Assembly (NCBI GenBank): GCA_003484865.1
Contig: DMZT01000225.1
Span: 1 to 9,126, forward strand
Direction of reading: 5' to 3'
Source: Stenotrophomonas sp.
GTDB lineage: Bacteria > Pseudomonadota > Gammaproteobacteria > Xanthomonadales > Xanthomonadaceae
DNA length: 9,126 nucleotides
The notes under the pieces were generated by a model. The model made no database searches. It saw only the letters and a list, made by a program, of their open reading frames with translations, and was not told the DNA's origin. Both the position numbers and the translations under genes were made by a program. Positions 1 to 6,713 of this stretch are shown here, one piece after another. Position 1 is the first letter of the stretch. Each line of letters begins with the position of its first letter.

Positions 1-1
1 G

Positions 2-2023
2 CTGCGTGGCACCGGACTGGCGCTGGAAAGCGCGACCGACCTGCAGGCGATCCGCGGCTCGCTGGGTGCGCCGGTGGAAGGCCTTGCGGTCGCCTTCGGC
101 ACCTCGATTGCCGGTGTCGCCACCTCCGCCATGCTCGGCCTGCTCTCGGCCCTGTGCCGGCGTGAGCGCCTGGAGGCGGTGCAGCGGCTGGACGTGGAGA
201 TCGCGACCACCCTGCACACGCACTCTCAGTCCTGGCAGCGCAATGAAGCCTTCCGGCTGCTGCAGCAGCAGGCCGAGCTCATGCCCGCGCTAGTGGATCG
301 GCTGCAGGCCATGACCACGGCGATCGAGCAGCAGAGCAGCGCCTCGGGCGAGCGGCTGCTGACCAACCAGCAGAACTTCCATGCCAAGGCCGACGAAGAA
401 TACGCGCGCCTGACCGCCGCGATCGAGCAGTCACTCAAGGACAGCGTCGCCGAAAGCGCACGCGCGGTTGGCGCGGCCTTGCAGCCGGTGATGGACACCA
501 CCCTGGCCGGCATCGCCCGCGCCAACGCCGCCATGCACGAGACGGTGACCGAGGCAGTACAGCGCCAGCTGGCCGGCCTGACCGAGGGCTTCGACGCCAG
601 CCGCGTCGCGACCGCCGCGACCTGGCAGGCCGCACTGGACAGCCAGCAGCAGACCAACACCGCATTGACCGCCGACCTGCGCGTCGCGCTGGACGGATTC
701 GCCGCGCAGCACGATCAACGCGCGCTTGGCCTGCTCGATGCGGTCTCCGCGAAGCTGGTCAGCACCGCTGACGGTTGGCAGGCGGCCCAGTCCGCACAGC
801 AGCAGACCAATGAAGCCATGGCGACCGAGCTGCGCAATGCGCTGGCCACGTTCGCCGAGCAGCATGGCGAGCGCTCCGCCGCCTTGCTTGAGGCGGTCTC
901 GGCCGAGCTCAACACGACCGCGACGCGCTGGCAGGATGCCCAGGCCGCGCAGCAGCAGACCCATGCTGCGCTGACTGCCGACCTGCGCAGCGCGCTGTCC
1001 AGCTTCACCGAAACACATGACGCCCAGGCCACCGGCCTGATCGACGCGGTCGGCAGCCGCATGGACGCCACCACCGCGCAGATTGCCGATGCTTGGCAGC
1101 AGGCGCTGGCCCGCCAGGAAGCCGCTGCGACCGCAGTGAGCGCGCGTCACCAGCACGCGCTGGATGCTGCCGCCGCGACGCTGCAGGCCCAGGCGGTGTC
1201 GCTCGGCGACGCGATGCAGCAGTCCCATGCCCAGCTCCAGGACGCCTTGGAAGCGCGCGATCAGCAGCGTCTGAACGCGTGGACCGAGGCCTTCACCGGC
1301 ATGAGCGCCAGTCTCGGCGAGCGCTGGGAGCAGACCGGCGACAGCGTGGCCCGCCGCCAGCAGGACATCTGCGACACCCTCGCCCGCACCGCCAACGACA
1401 TCACCCAGCAGGCACAGGCCCACGCCAGCGAGACGATCAGCGAGATCTCGCGCCTGGTCCAGGCGGCTTCGGAAGCGCCCAAGGCCGCGGCCGATGTGGT
1501 CGCCGAACTACGCAGCAAACTGTCCGACAGTCTGGTCCGCGACACCGCCACGCTGGAAGAACGCAGCCGTCTGCTGGCGACCGTGGAGACCCTGCTGGAT
1601 GCGGTCAACCACGCCGCCAACGAGCAGCGCTTCGCCGTGGATGCCCTGGTCTCGACCTCGGCAGAGCTGATGGACCGCGTTGGCACGCGCTTCACCGACC
1701 ACATCGAAGCCGAGACCGGCAAACTCGGCAGCGTGGCCGCGCAGGTCACCGGCAGTGCGGTGGAAGTAGCGAGCCTGGCCGATGCGCTCGGCAGCGCCGT
1801 GCAGTCCTTCGGCACTGCCAGCGACGGCCTCAACGAGCGCCTGGCCCAGATCGCCGCCTCGCTGGATGGTTCGCTGGCCCGCAGTGACGAGCAGCTGGCC
1901 TATTACGTGGCCCAGGCGCGTGAGGTGATCGACCTCAGCGTGCTGTCGCAGAAGCAGATCATCGATGAACTGCAGCAGCTGGCGGGCCGCCGCAGCAGCA
2001 AGGCCGGGGCCGCCTCGGCATGA
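2..2023 (+). CDS. MotA/TolQ-like membrane protein with long coiled tail and DUF802 repeats (5' partial)
   Basis: The frame is open through the left edge, so the N-terminus is missing; 673 residues are visible. A GTG at 74 lies inside the conserved membrane segment and is not the true start. Visible residues 27-51 (GLAVAFGTSIAGVATSAMLG and following) form a hydrophobic, small-residue helix with Thr/Ser. It resembles the last helix of MotA/TolQ/ExbB-type proton channels, and a basic CRRER follows it. The remaining ~620 residues are Ala/Gln/Glu-rich, with almost no proline or hydrophobic stretches, and should be a long cytoplasmic helical rod. Residues 208-360 are three tandem 51-residue repeats, which I match from memory to Pfam DUF802. 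The last ~45 residues (SDEQLAYYVAQAREVIDLS onward) look like a conserved tail cap. The stop overlaps the next gene's start by four bases (ATGA), so the two are translationally coupled. Inferred role: ring subunit of an ion-driven stator with the OmpA protein downstream. The actual process is unknown. An MCP-like or purely structural coiled-coil protein is the alternative. Confidence 0.8.
   Translation: MRGTGLALESATDLQAIRGSLGAPVEGLAVAFGTSIAGVATSAMLGLLSALCRRERLEAVQRLDVEIATTLHTHSQSWQRNEAFRLLQQQAELMPALVDRLQAMTTAIEQQSSASGERLLTNQQNFHAKADEEYARLTAAIEQSLKDSVAESARAVGAALQPVMDTTLAGIARANAAMHETVTEAVQRQLAGLTEGFDASRVATAATWQAALDSQQQTNTALTADLRVALDGFAAQHDQRALGLLDAVSAKLVSTADGWQAAQSAQQQTNEAMATELRNALATFAEQHGERSAALLEAVSAELNTTATRWQDAQAAQQQTHAALTADLRSALSSFTETHDAQATGLIDAVGSRMDATTAQIADAWQQALARQEAAATAVSARHQHALDAAAATLQAQAVSLGDAMQQSHAQLQDALEARDQQRLNAWTEAFTGMSASLGERWEQTGDSVARRQQDICDTLARTANDITQQAQAHASETISEISRLVQAASEAPKAAADVVAELRSKLSDSLVRDTATLEERSRLLATVETLLDAVNHAANEQRFAVDALVSTSAELMDRVGTRFTDHIEAETGKLGSVAAQVTGSAVEVASLADALGSAVQSFGTASDGLNERLAQIAASLDGSLARSDEQLAYYVAQAREVIDLSVLSQKQIIDELQQLAGRRSSKAGAASA
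623..1081 (+). repeat. Three tandem 153-bp (51-residue) coding repeats
   Basis: Tryptophan codons at 623, 776 and 929 are spaced exactly 153 bases apart. Each begins a unit of the form W-Q-x-A-(4)-QQQT-x(3)-A-x(3)-LR-x-AL-x(2)-F-x(3)-H-x(6)-LLDAVSA. The copies are diverged at both protein and DNA level, so this is an old duplication under constraint. The next Trp (1094) is 55 codons after the third, where the periodicity breaks. The units lie in the cytoplasmic tail of the MotA-like protein and should set its length. Confidence 0.85.
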
Positions 2024-2667
2024 GCGACGAGATCGAAGTCGAGGCCGACGGAGGCGCGCCGATCTGGGCCGCCTTCGGCGACCTGATGTCGGTGCTGCTC
2101 GGCGCGTTCGTACTGATCCTGGTCGGCGTGGTCGCGCTGCAGTTGGAGCTGACCCACCGGCTGGATGAGGAGGTCAAGCAGCGCCAGGCCGAAGTGCACC
2201 GTCGCCAGACGCTGGAGCAGGCCTTGGCCGGCCCGCTCGCGGCCGGGCGTGTGACGCTGGTGGATGGCCGCATCGGCATCCGCGGCAATGTGCTGTTCGC
2301 GTTGAACTCGGATCAGCTGCAGCCGGAAGGCGCCGACGTCCTCAAGAGTCTGGCCGGGCCGTTGAAAGGCTACCTGGCCGCGCGCGAGGAAATCCTCATG
2401 GTCAGCGGCTTCACCGACGACCAGCAGGTGCGCGATGGCAACTGGCGCTTCGCCGACAACTGGGAACTCTCCGCCGAGCGTGCATTGACCGTGACCCGCA
2501 CCCTGATCGCCGAAGGCGTGCCGTCGGATGCGGTGTTTGCCGCAGCGTTTGGCTCGGAGCAGCCGGTGAGTTCCAACGCCGACGAGGATGGCCGCGCCAA
2601 GAATCGCCGCGTCGAAATCGCCCCGATCCCGAAACCCAAGGCGAGCAAGGCCGCGGATGCCCCGTAA
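2020..2667 (+). CDS. MotB/ZorB-like protein: one TM helix with Asp plus OmpA peptidoglycan-binding domain
   Basis: The protein has 215 residues. A short acidic cytoplasmic N-terminus is followed by one membrane helix at residues 15-40. This contains WAAFGDLMSVLLGAFVLILV, the MotB-type signature, in which Asp21 sits where the ion-carrying Asp of MotB lies. Residues 43-75 are a short charged linker. Residues ~85-202 form an OmpA C-terminal domain: GFTDD (130-134), NWELSAERA (147-155) and GRAKNRRVEI (191-200). In this fold Asp133 and Arg154 correspond to the residues that bind the diaminopimelate of peptidoglycan. The tail is Lys/Ala/Pro-rich and probably flexible. The ATG overlaps the stop of the upstream gene, and the DUF2894 gene overlaps this stop, so all three look co-translated. 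Inferred role: peptidoglycan-anchored plug/stator subunit of an inner-membrane ion channel formed with the upstream protein. Family identity is solid; the specific function is unknown. It is not flagellar motB as far as context shows. Confidence 0.9.
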   Translation: MSDEIEVEADGGAPIWAAFGDLMSVLLGAFVLILVGVVALQLELTHRLDEEVKQRQAEVHRRQTLEQALAGPLAAGRVTLVDGRIGIRGNVLFALNSDQLQPEGADVLKSLAGPLKGYLAAREEILMVSGFTDDQQVRDGNWRFADNWELSAERALTVTRTLIAEGVPSDAVFAAAFGSEQPVSSNADEDGRAKNRRVEIAPIPKPKASKAADAP

Positions 2668-3262
2668 CCCTGTCGCAACCGCTGAGATTCTCGAGAACTG
2701 GCGAGCGGACAAGCTCGACGGGCTGGACCGCACGCGTTTTGCGATGATCGAGGCGTTGCATGCCCGCATGCAAGCGCATGACGGTGAGGTGCGGGCGCTG
2801 TTGCAACGGAAGCTGGATGCGTTGGTCGCGGGTTACGCTGAGCGGGTTGCCGAGGCGTCGGCATCGGTAGTGACCGCGCCGGGCCTGTCATCGGGACGCA
2901 TCGGTCTGCAGGCGCTGGTCACGGAATTGACCGGGAAGCACAATGCTGCGTATCCGGATTTGCCGGTGCTGGGTGAGGTCCGGGCGACGTGGGCCAGGCT
3001 TCGCAATGCCAGCCAGCTCAAGCAATCACTGGCCCAGATGCCCGCCAATGGTGGGCCGTTGAACTCCGGTGTGCTGGTCCATCGCGCCTTGACGCTGATG
3101 AAAGAGACCTCGCCCGGCTACCTGACGCATTTCATGGCGTACCTGGATGCGCTGTCGGGCATGGAGCACCTGCATCAGTGGGGCGTGCTGGTGGCGACGC
3201 CGAAAGTGGTGCCGCGGGGGGCGAAGCCGCGGCGGCCGCGTGCGGGCAAGGTGCCGGGCTGA
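2657..3262 (+). CDS. DUF2894-type protein, third gene of the stator-like cluster
   Basis: The protein has 201 residues when started at the ATG at 2657, which overlaps the OmpA gene's stop by 11 bases. The frame is open further upstream, to a possible start at 2588, but that stretch lies inside the OmpA coding sequence and is Arg/Pro-rich shadow, so I reject it. There is no signal peptide or membrane segment, so the product should be cytoplasmic. Residues ~19-55 (LDRTRFAMIEALHARMQAHD and following) look helical. The end carries a conserved-looking SPGYLTHFMAYLDALSGMEHL segment, then a basic Lys/Arg/Pro tail. I assign DUF2894 from memory because this motif set and the position after DUF802 and OmpA genes fit. 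No biochemical function is known to me. Tight overlap argues that it works with, or is assembled onto, the stator-like pair, perhaps on the cytoplasmic tail. Confidence 0.78.
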   Translation: MPRNPVATAEILENWRADKLDGLDRTRFAMIEALHARMQAHDGEVRALLQRKLDALVAGYAERVAEASASVVTAPGLSSGRIGLQALVTELTGKHNAAYPDLPVLGEVRATWARLRNASQLKQSLAQMPANGGPLNSGVLVHRALTLMKETSPGYLTHFMAYLDALSGMEHLHQWGVLVATPKVVPRGAKPRRPRAGKVPG

Positions 3263-3337
3263 TCGAAGCGTCGACAACGCCCTATGTACTTCTACGCCTC
3301 CACGCGCGACGGGACAGGATCAGCGCTACTGCGAAGC

Positions 3338-3697
3338 TCATGGTCGTCGAACCACGCCGCCGTCGCGACGCCAGACAAGCGTCTCCGCGTCGCCGAATGT
3401 AACCCGATCCACCTTGTCATCCAGGGGGAGCGCGTAAGTGAAACTGCCCGACATGCCCGCTTTCGCGGGCACCAGCATCACGTTGACTTGAATCGCGTCC
3501 TCCTGACGCACGCTATCGATCCGCTCAACGGCGAGCGCGCTATGAAAGGCAAGGCCCGACAGCAACAGCTCCCCTGGTCGGCTCTGTTGGGCCTTGAAGA
3601 ACTGGACGTCCTCGAGCTTCAGTGTCAGCGCATTATCTGCGCCACACGCTGCCAACAACGCTCCTGAAACCAACACGACGTACCTGAGTGCAATCAT
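3338..3697 (-). CDS. Small putative outer-membrane lipoprotein
   Basis: The protein has 119 residues. It starts with a textbook lipoprotein signal: MIALRYVVLVSGALLAAC, with the lipobox LAAC and Cys18 as the lipidated residue. Gly at +2 gives no inner-membrane retention, so outer membrane is expected. The mature part (about 100 residues) is acidic-to-neutral with alternating polar/hydrophobic stretches (DNALTLKLEDVQFF, DAIQVNVMLVP), which suggests a small beta-rich domain. GGTGA lies six bases before the ATG as a ribosome binding site. It faces the DUF2894 gene tail to tail with 75 bases between them, in which I see no clear terminator. I do not recognise a family. The signal peptide and ribosome binding site are the main reasons to believe it is real; the opposite-strand open frame is a shadow. 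Confidence 0.75.
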   Translation of the reverse strand: MIALRYVVLVSGALLAACGADNALTLKLEDVQFFKAQQSRPGELLLSGLAFHSALAVERIDSVRQEDAIQVNVMLVPAKAGMSGSFTYALPLDDKVDRVTFGDAETLVWRRDGGVVRRP

Positions 3698-3825
3698 CTC
3701 AAATCACCGTCCCGGAGGAAGTCCTTCGGTTTGGCGCCCAGGCGAATCACGTTCCTCAGATCGCTCAATGATCAATTCTGCGTACATTGGCATATGTGGC
3801 GTTTTTGTCCGTCGAACGATCAACG

Positions 3826-4212
3826 CTAAGCGGCGCTTTCTTCAGAGCGGCGTTGACCACGTCGAACAAACACGCCAACGCATGCGCCCGCCATGCCACT
3901 CAGGACGGACACCACGATGTTCGGCGCATTGATGCGGAAGATTGGCAGGAAGCCTGCCTGGGTTCCCGCGTTGACGAAGTAAGTCGCCATTCCCCAGAGA
4001 CAGACGTACAGCACGCCGACGATGATCGCGAACCGGTACTGCCTTGCGATTAGCCCGCCAAACAGCGCGAACCACATGCCGGCAGCCGAGGACAGCACGT
4101 CGCTCGTGTCGAATGCAAAATTACTTCGAGCCACTACTGAGATGCCCAGGAAGTACGTGGCCCCGAATACCAATGCCAGCACCAGAAGCAAAGCCCCAAG
4201 TTGTCGCCACAT
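3826..4212 (-). CDS. Small four-helix inner-membrane protein, function unknown
   Basis: The protein has 128 residues from the ATG at 4212. The frame is open 59 codons further upstream, but that extension is charged and Pro-rich with no membrane character, while the chosen start leads directly into a first helix and has a G-rich stretch (GGGGG) about eight bases before it. Predicted membrane helices are at about residues 5-24, 39-56, 61-80 and 98-116. The C-terminus is short and basic/acidic (RRGQRRSEESAA). Two Arg-bearing cytoplasmic loops suggest that both ends lie inside the cell. I know no named family. It sits 128 bases upstream of the lipoprotein gene on the same strand, so the two could be co-transcribed, but that gap is long for an operon. 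GC is visibly lower than in the flanking operons. Confidence 0.72.
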   Translation of the reverse strand: MWRQLGALLLVLALVFGATYFLGISVVARSNFAFDTSDVLSSAAGMWFALFGGLIARQYRFAIIVGVLYVCLWGMATYFVNAGTQAGFLPIFRINAPNIVVSVLSGMAGACVGVFVRRGQRRSEESAA

Positions 4213-4372
4213 GGATTGAAACCCCCGTTCATCCCGATCTCGCGCCACTCTACCTGAATACGTCTGCCCAGCGATAAACCCCGGACACTGCCCTAGAGCG
4301 CTCTTCGCGTGCGGGGAAGGCGGCCAGCTGATCGCCTCCTCGCTTGCGCCCGTAAGTCTCATGGATTCAACA

Positions 4373-4675
4373 TCACGCCGCGCTGGCATGCAGGGTCACG
4401 CCCAGTGCACGGGTCACTTTGAGGATTGTGGCAAAGTCCGGGCTGCGTTCACCGGACAATGCCCGGTACAAGCTTTCGCGCGACAGACCCGCATCACGCG
4501 CCACTTTACTCATGCCCTGCGCGCGCGCGATATCGCCCAGCGCCTTGGCGATGAAAGCCGCATCGCCGTCGCTTTCAATGATGCAAGCATCGAGATACGC
4601 CGCCATCTCGTGCGGTGTACGCAGGTGCTCGGCCACATCGAAGGTCTCCAAGCGCGTTTTCTTGTTCATTGCCAT
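4373..4675 (-). CDS. higA: HigA-family addiction module antidote protein
   Basis: The protein has 100 residues from the ATG at 4675; a second in-frame ATG at 4669 is equally possible. GGAG ten bases before the first ATG fits the longer form. Residues 14-30 (VAEHLRTPHEMAAYLDA) are the N-terminal signature of the probable addiction module antidote family (TIGR02684). Residues ~45-92 are a helix-turn-helix DNA-binding domain, with ALGDIARAQGMSKVARDAG and GLSRESLYRALSGE as its core. Length and ending are normal, so the antitoxin looks intact. Normally it neutralises its cognate HigB/RelE-type RNase and represses its own promoter. Here the toxin gene directly upstream is a remnant, and there is no stop codon between the two, so translation from upstream would give a 176-residue fusion. 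A remaining job as a DNA-binding regulator is plausible but unproven. Confidence 0.9.
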   Translation of the reverse strand: MAMNKKTRLETFDVAEHLRTPHEMAAYLDACIIESDGDAAFIAKALGDIARAQGMSKVARDAGLSRESLYRALSGERSPDFATILKVTRALGVTLHASAA

Positions 4676-4903
4676 GGCATCTTTGCTCCGAACCATTCGG
4701 GGCTGAAGAATCACCACTTCGCCTCCACGCTGTGTGTAATACAGGTTTCGATGATCGCCTGGATTGCCATCTGCGAGGCGGCGAATCCGGGCAAGGATCC
4801 GCATCCGTCCGACCACGTCTTTCAGGTCGTCGATCCAGTCTTTGAATTCCTGGGTGCGTTTCACATCCACGCGGACAACTGTTGCCCACCGACTACAGTT
4901 CAT
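4676..4903 (-). pseudogene. higB: Degenerate HigB/RelE-type toxin, internally deleted and fused in frame to higA
   Basis: Translated from the ATG at 4903, or more typically from the GTG at 4870, the frame gives VDVKRTQEFKDWIDDLKD, then RILARIRRLADGNPGD. These are the first half of the RelE/StbE-like killer family that pairs with this antidote type. After GNPGD the family normally has about 20 residues with GEG-SELR and GPGYR before YYTQRGGEVVIL. Here only HRNL intervenes, so that segment is missing. After VVIL the usual L-GGDK-TQ-DI tail is also absent: an unrelated QPRMVRSKDA runs straight into the antidote start. No stop codon or frameshift separates the two genes. The lost region contains the core strands and conserved Arg/Tyr of the toxin fold, so RNase activity is unlikely. 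The comparison is with family sequences as I remember them, not an alignment. A deliberate antitoxin N-terminal extension is the less likely alternative. Confidence 0.75.
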
Positions 4904-5026
4904 CAAAGCGCTTTGGGGCCGATCCGCTTTACGCGCGCGGTCAACACTGTTCGTGACGCTGAATACGCACCCCTGCTGCTCGCCTGAAGGCCCCCCTCTT
5001 GCCGCCCAGAATCCACGGTGGTAGCT

Positions 5027-5045
5027 TGTAATTACAGCGTAATTA
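5027..5045. promoter_or_regulatory. Overlapping palindromes before mdcA, candidate operator
   Basis: Positions 5029-5045 are a perfect inverted repeat, TAATTAC-AGC-GTAATTA. Positions 5027-5036, TGTAATTACA, are a second perfect 10-base palindrome overlapping it. This AT-rich block stands out in GC-rich surroundings and lies 15-33 bases before the preferred mdcA start. Malonate decarboxylase operons are known to be controlled by LysR-type (MdcR) or GntR-type (MdcY) regulators. The TGTA-x-TACA look is closer to a GntR operator, and the LysR T-N11-A pattern is not centred on the repeat. A weak promoter, TTGCCG (4999-5004) with 17 bases to TAGCTT (5022-5027), would put the palindrome over the start of transcription, as for a repressor. 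The HigA antidote is another possible binder. Confidence 0.5.
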
Positions 5046-5059
5046 TGAAGAGACGGCAG

Positions 5060-6703
5060 ATGGCTCGAGACTGGAACACGCTGGCGAACCGCCGCCAGGC
5101 AAGGCTGCAGCGGGCCACGGATGGCGGGCTCGGGCGCCTGGTGCCGCATGCCGAGGTGCCGCGGCTCCTGCATACCGTGCTCGAACCGGGCGACCGGGTC
5201 TGCCTGGAGGGCAACAACCAGAAGCAGGCCGATTTCCTCGCCGAGTGCCTGGCCCAGCTCGATCCCGCGCAGGTCCACGGCCTGCACATGGTCCAATCCG
5301 TGCTCTCCCTGGCCTCGCACCTGGACGTCTTCGAGCGCGGCATCGCCCAGCGCCTGGACTTCTCCTTCTCGGGTCCGCAGAGCGGCCGGCTGGCCAATCT
5401 CGTCGCCGAGGGCCGGATCGAGATCGGGGCGATCCACACCTATCTCGAACTGTTCGGCCGCTACTTCATCGATCTCACCCCGCAGGTCGCGCTGATCGCT
5501 GCCCAGGCCGCCGACCGCCACGGCAATCTCTATACCGGCCCCAACACTGAAGACACCCCGGTGATCGTGGAGGCCACCGCGTTCCGGGGCGGAATCGTGA
5601 TCGCCCAGGTCAACGAGATCGTCGACACCCTCCCCCGCGTCGATATTCCGGCCGATTGGGTCAACTTCGTCACCGAGGCGCCGCGCCCGAACTACATCGA
5701 GCCGTTGTTCACCCGCGACCCGGCCCAGATCTCCGAGATCCAGGTGTTGATGGCGATGATGGCCATCAAGGGCATCTACGCCGAGTACGGCGTGCAGCGC
5801 CTCAACCACGGCATCGGTTTCGATACCGCGGCGATTGAGCTGCTGCTGCCCACGTATGCCGAATCACTGGGGCTGAAGGGCAAGATAGGCACGCACTGGG
5901 CACTCAATCCGCATCCGGCACTGATCCCGGCGATCGAATCAGGCTTCGTGCAGTCCGTGCATTCGTTCGGCTCGGAGCTGGGCATGGAGCGCTACATCGA
6001 AGCGCGCTCGGATGTGTTCTTCACCGGCAGCGACGGCAGCATGCGCTCCAACCGCGCCTTCTCGCAGACCGCCGGTCTGTACGCCTGCGACATGTTCATC
6101 GGTTCCACGCTGCAGATCGATCTGCAGGGCAACAGTTCCACCGCCACCCGTGATCGCATCGCCGGCTTCGGCGGCGCGCCCAACATGGGCTCGGATGCCC
6201 GCGGCCGCCGCCATGCCAGCCCGGCCTGGCTCAAGGCCGGCCAAGAGGCGGCGCTGCCCGGGCAGATGCCACGCGGGCGCAAGCTGGTCGTGCAGATGGT
6301 GGAAACCTTCCGCGAGCACATGGCGCCGGCCTTCGTCGACCGCCTCGATGCCTGGGAGCTGGCCGAGCGCGCGAAGATGCCGCTACCGCCGGTGATGATC
6401 TACGGCGATGACGTCACCCACGTACTGACCGAAGAAGGCATCGCCAATCTGCTGCTGTGCCGCAGCCCGGAGGAACGCGAACAGGCGATCCGCGGCGTGG
6501 CCGGCTACACCGCGGTCGGCCTGGGCCGTGACCGCGCGATGGTCGAGAACCTGCGCGACCGCGGCATCATCCGCCGCCCGGAAGACCTCGGCATCCGCAC
6601 CCGCGACGCCAGCCGCGACCTGCTTGCCGCGCGCTCGGTCAAGGATCTCGTGCGTTGGTCCGGTGGGTTGTACAACCCGCCCAAACGCTTCCGCAACTGG
6701 TAA
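5060..6703 (+). CDS. mdcA: Malonate decarboxylase alpha subunit (acetyl-S-ACP:malonate ACP transferase)
   Basis: With the start at ATG 5060 the protein has 547 residues, the normal MdcA length. It replaces acetate on acetyl-S-MdcC by malonate, forming malonyl-S-MdcC and free acetate; it is a CoA-transferase-fold protein in the cytoplasm. Clear family stretches are GDRVCLEGNNQKQADFL (44-60), a central LDFSFSGPQSGRLANLVAEG, AADRHGNLYTGPNTEDTPVI, then LNPHPALIPAIESGFVQS, VFFTGSDGSMRSNRAFSQTA and GFGGAPNMGSDARGRRHASP. The typical start region MARDWNTL supports 5060, which has GAAGAG upstream. In-frame starts at 5045 (ATG) and 5018 (GTG) would place the inverted repeat inside the gene and add an atypical leader. 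It is first in the operon; mdcC follows after ten bases. No mdcB lies between mdcA and mdcC, unlike the Pseudomonas and Klebsiella order. Confidence 0.96.
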   Translation: MARDWNTLANRRQARLQRATDGGLGRLVPHAEVPRLLHTVLEPGDRVCLEGNNQKQADFLAECLAQLDPAQVHGLHMVQSVLSLASHLDVFERGIAQRLDFSFSGPQSGRLANLVAEGRIEIGAIHTYLELFGRYFIDLTPQVALIAAQAADRHGNLYTGPNTEDTPVIVEATAFRGGIVIAQVNEIVDTLPRVDIPADWVNFVTEAPRPNYIEPLFTRDPAQISEIQVLMAMMAIKGIYAEYGVQRLNHGIGFDTAAIELLLPTYAESLGLKGKIGTHWALNPHPALIPAIESGFVQSVHSFGSELGMERYIEARSDVFFTGSDGSMRSNRAFSQTAGLYACDMFIGSTLQIDLQGNSSTATRDRIAGFGGAPNMGSDARGRRHASPAWLKAGQEAALPGQMPRGRKLVVQMVETFREHMAPAFVDRLDAWELAERAKMPLPPVMIYGDDVTHVLTEEGIANLLLCRSPEEREQAIRGVAGYTAVGLGRDRAMVENLRDRGIIRRPEDLGIRTRDASRDLLAARSVKDLVRWSGGLYNPPKRFRNW

Positions 6704-6713
6704 GGGGCACGCC

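Noticed and set aside
431..1423. 330-codon open frame on the minus strand opposite the coiled-tail gene
   Set aside because: It is antisense to a well-supported repeat-bearing gene. Its composition is Gly/Arg/Leu-rich with no domain, as expected from high-GC shadowing.
3454..3471. Hairpin TGCCCGC-TTTC-GCGGGCA, considered as a REP-like element or terminator
   Set aside because: It is short, occurs once, has no T-run and lies inside the lipoprotein coding sequence, where codons for Pro-Ala-Lys-Ala-Gly explain it.
3820..3856. Stem TCAACGC / GCGTTGA overlapping the stop codon of the membrane protein gene, considered as a terminator
   Set aside because: The stem is only seven base pairs with a 23-base loop, and no T-run follows on the minus strand.
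4904..5809. Extension of the higB/higA frame upstream to 5809
   Set aside because: The extension runs antisense through mdcA and has no family resemblance. Only the part below about 4903 matches toxin and antidote sequences.
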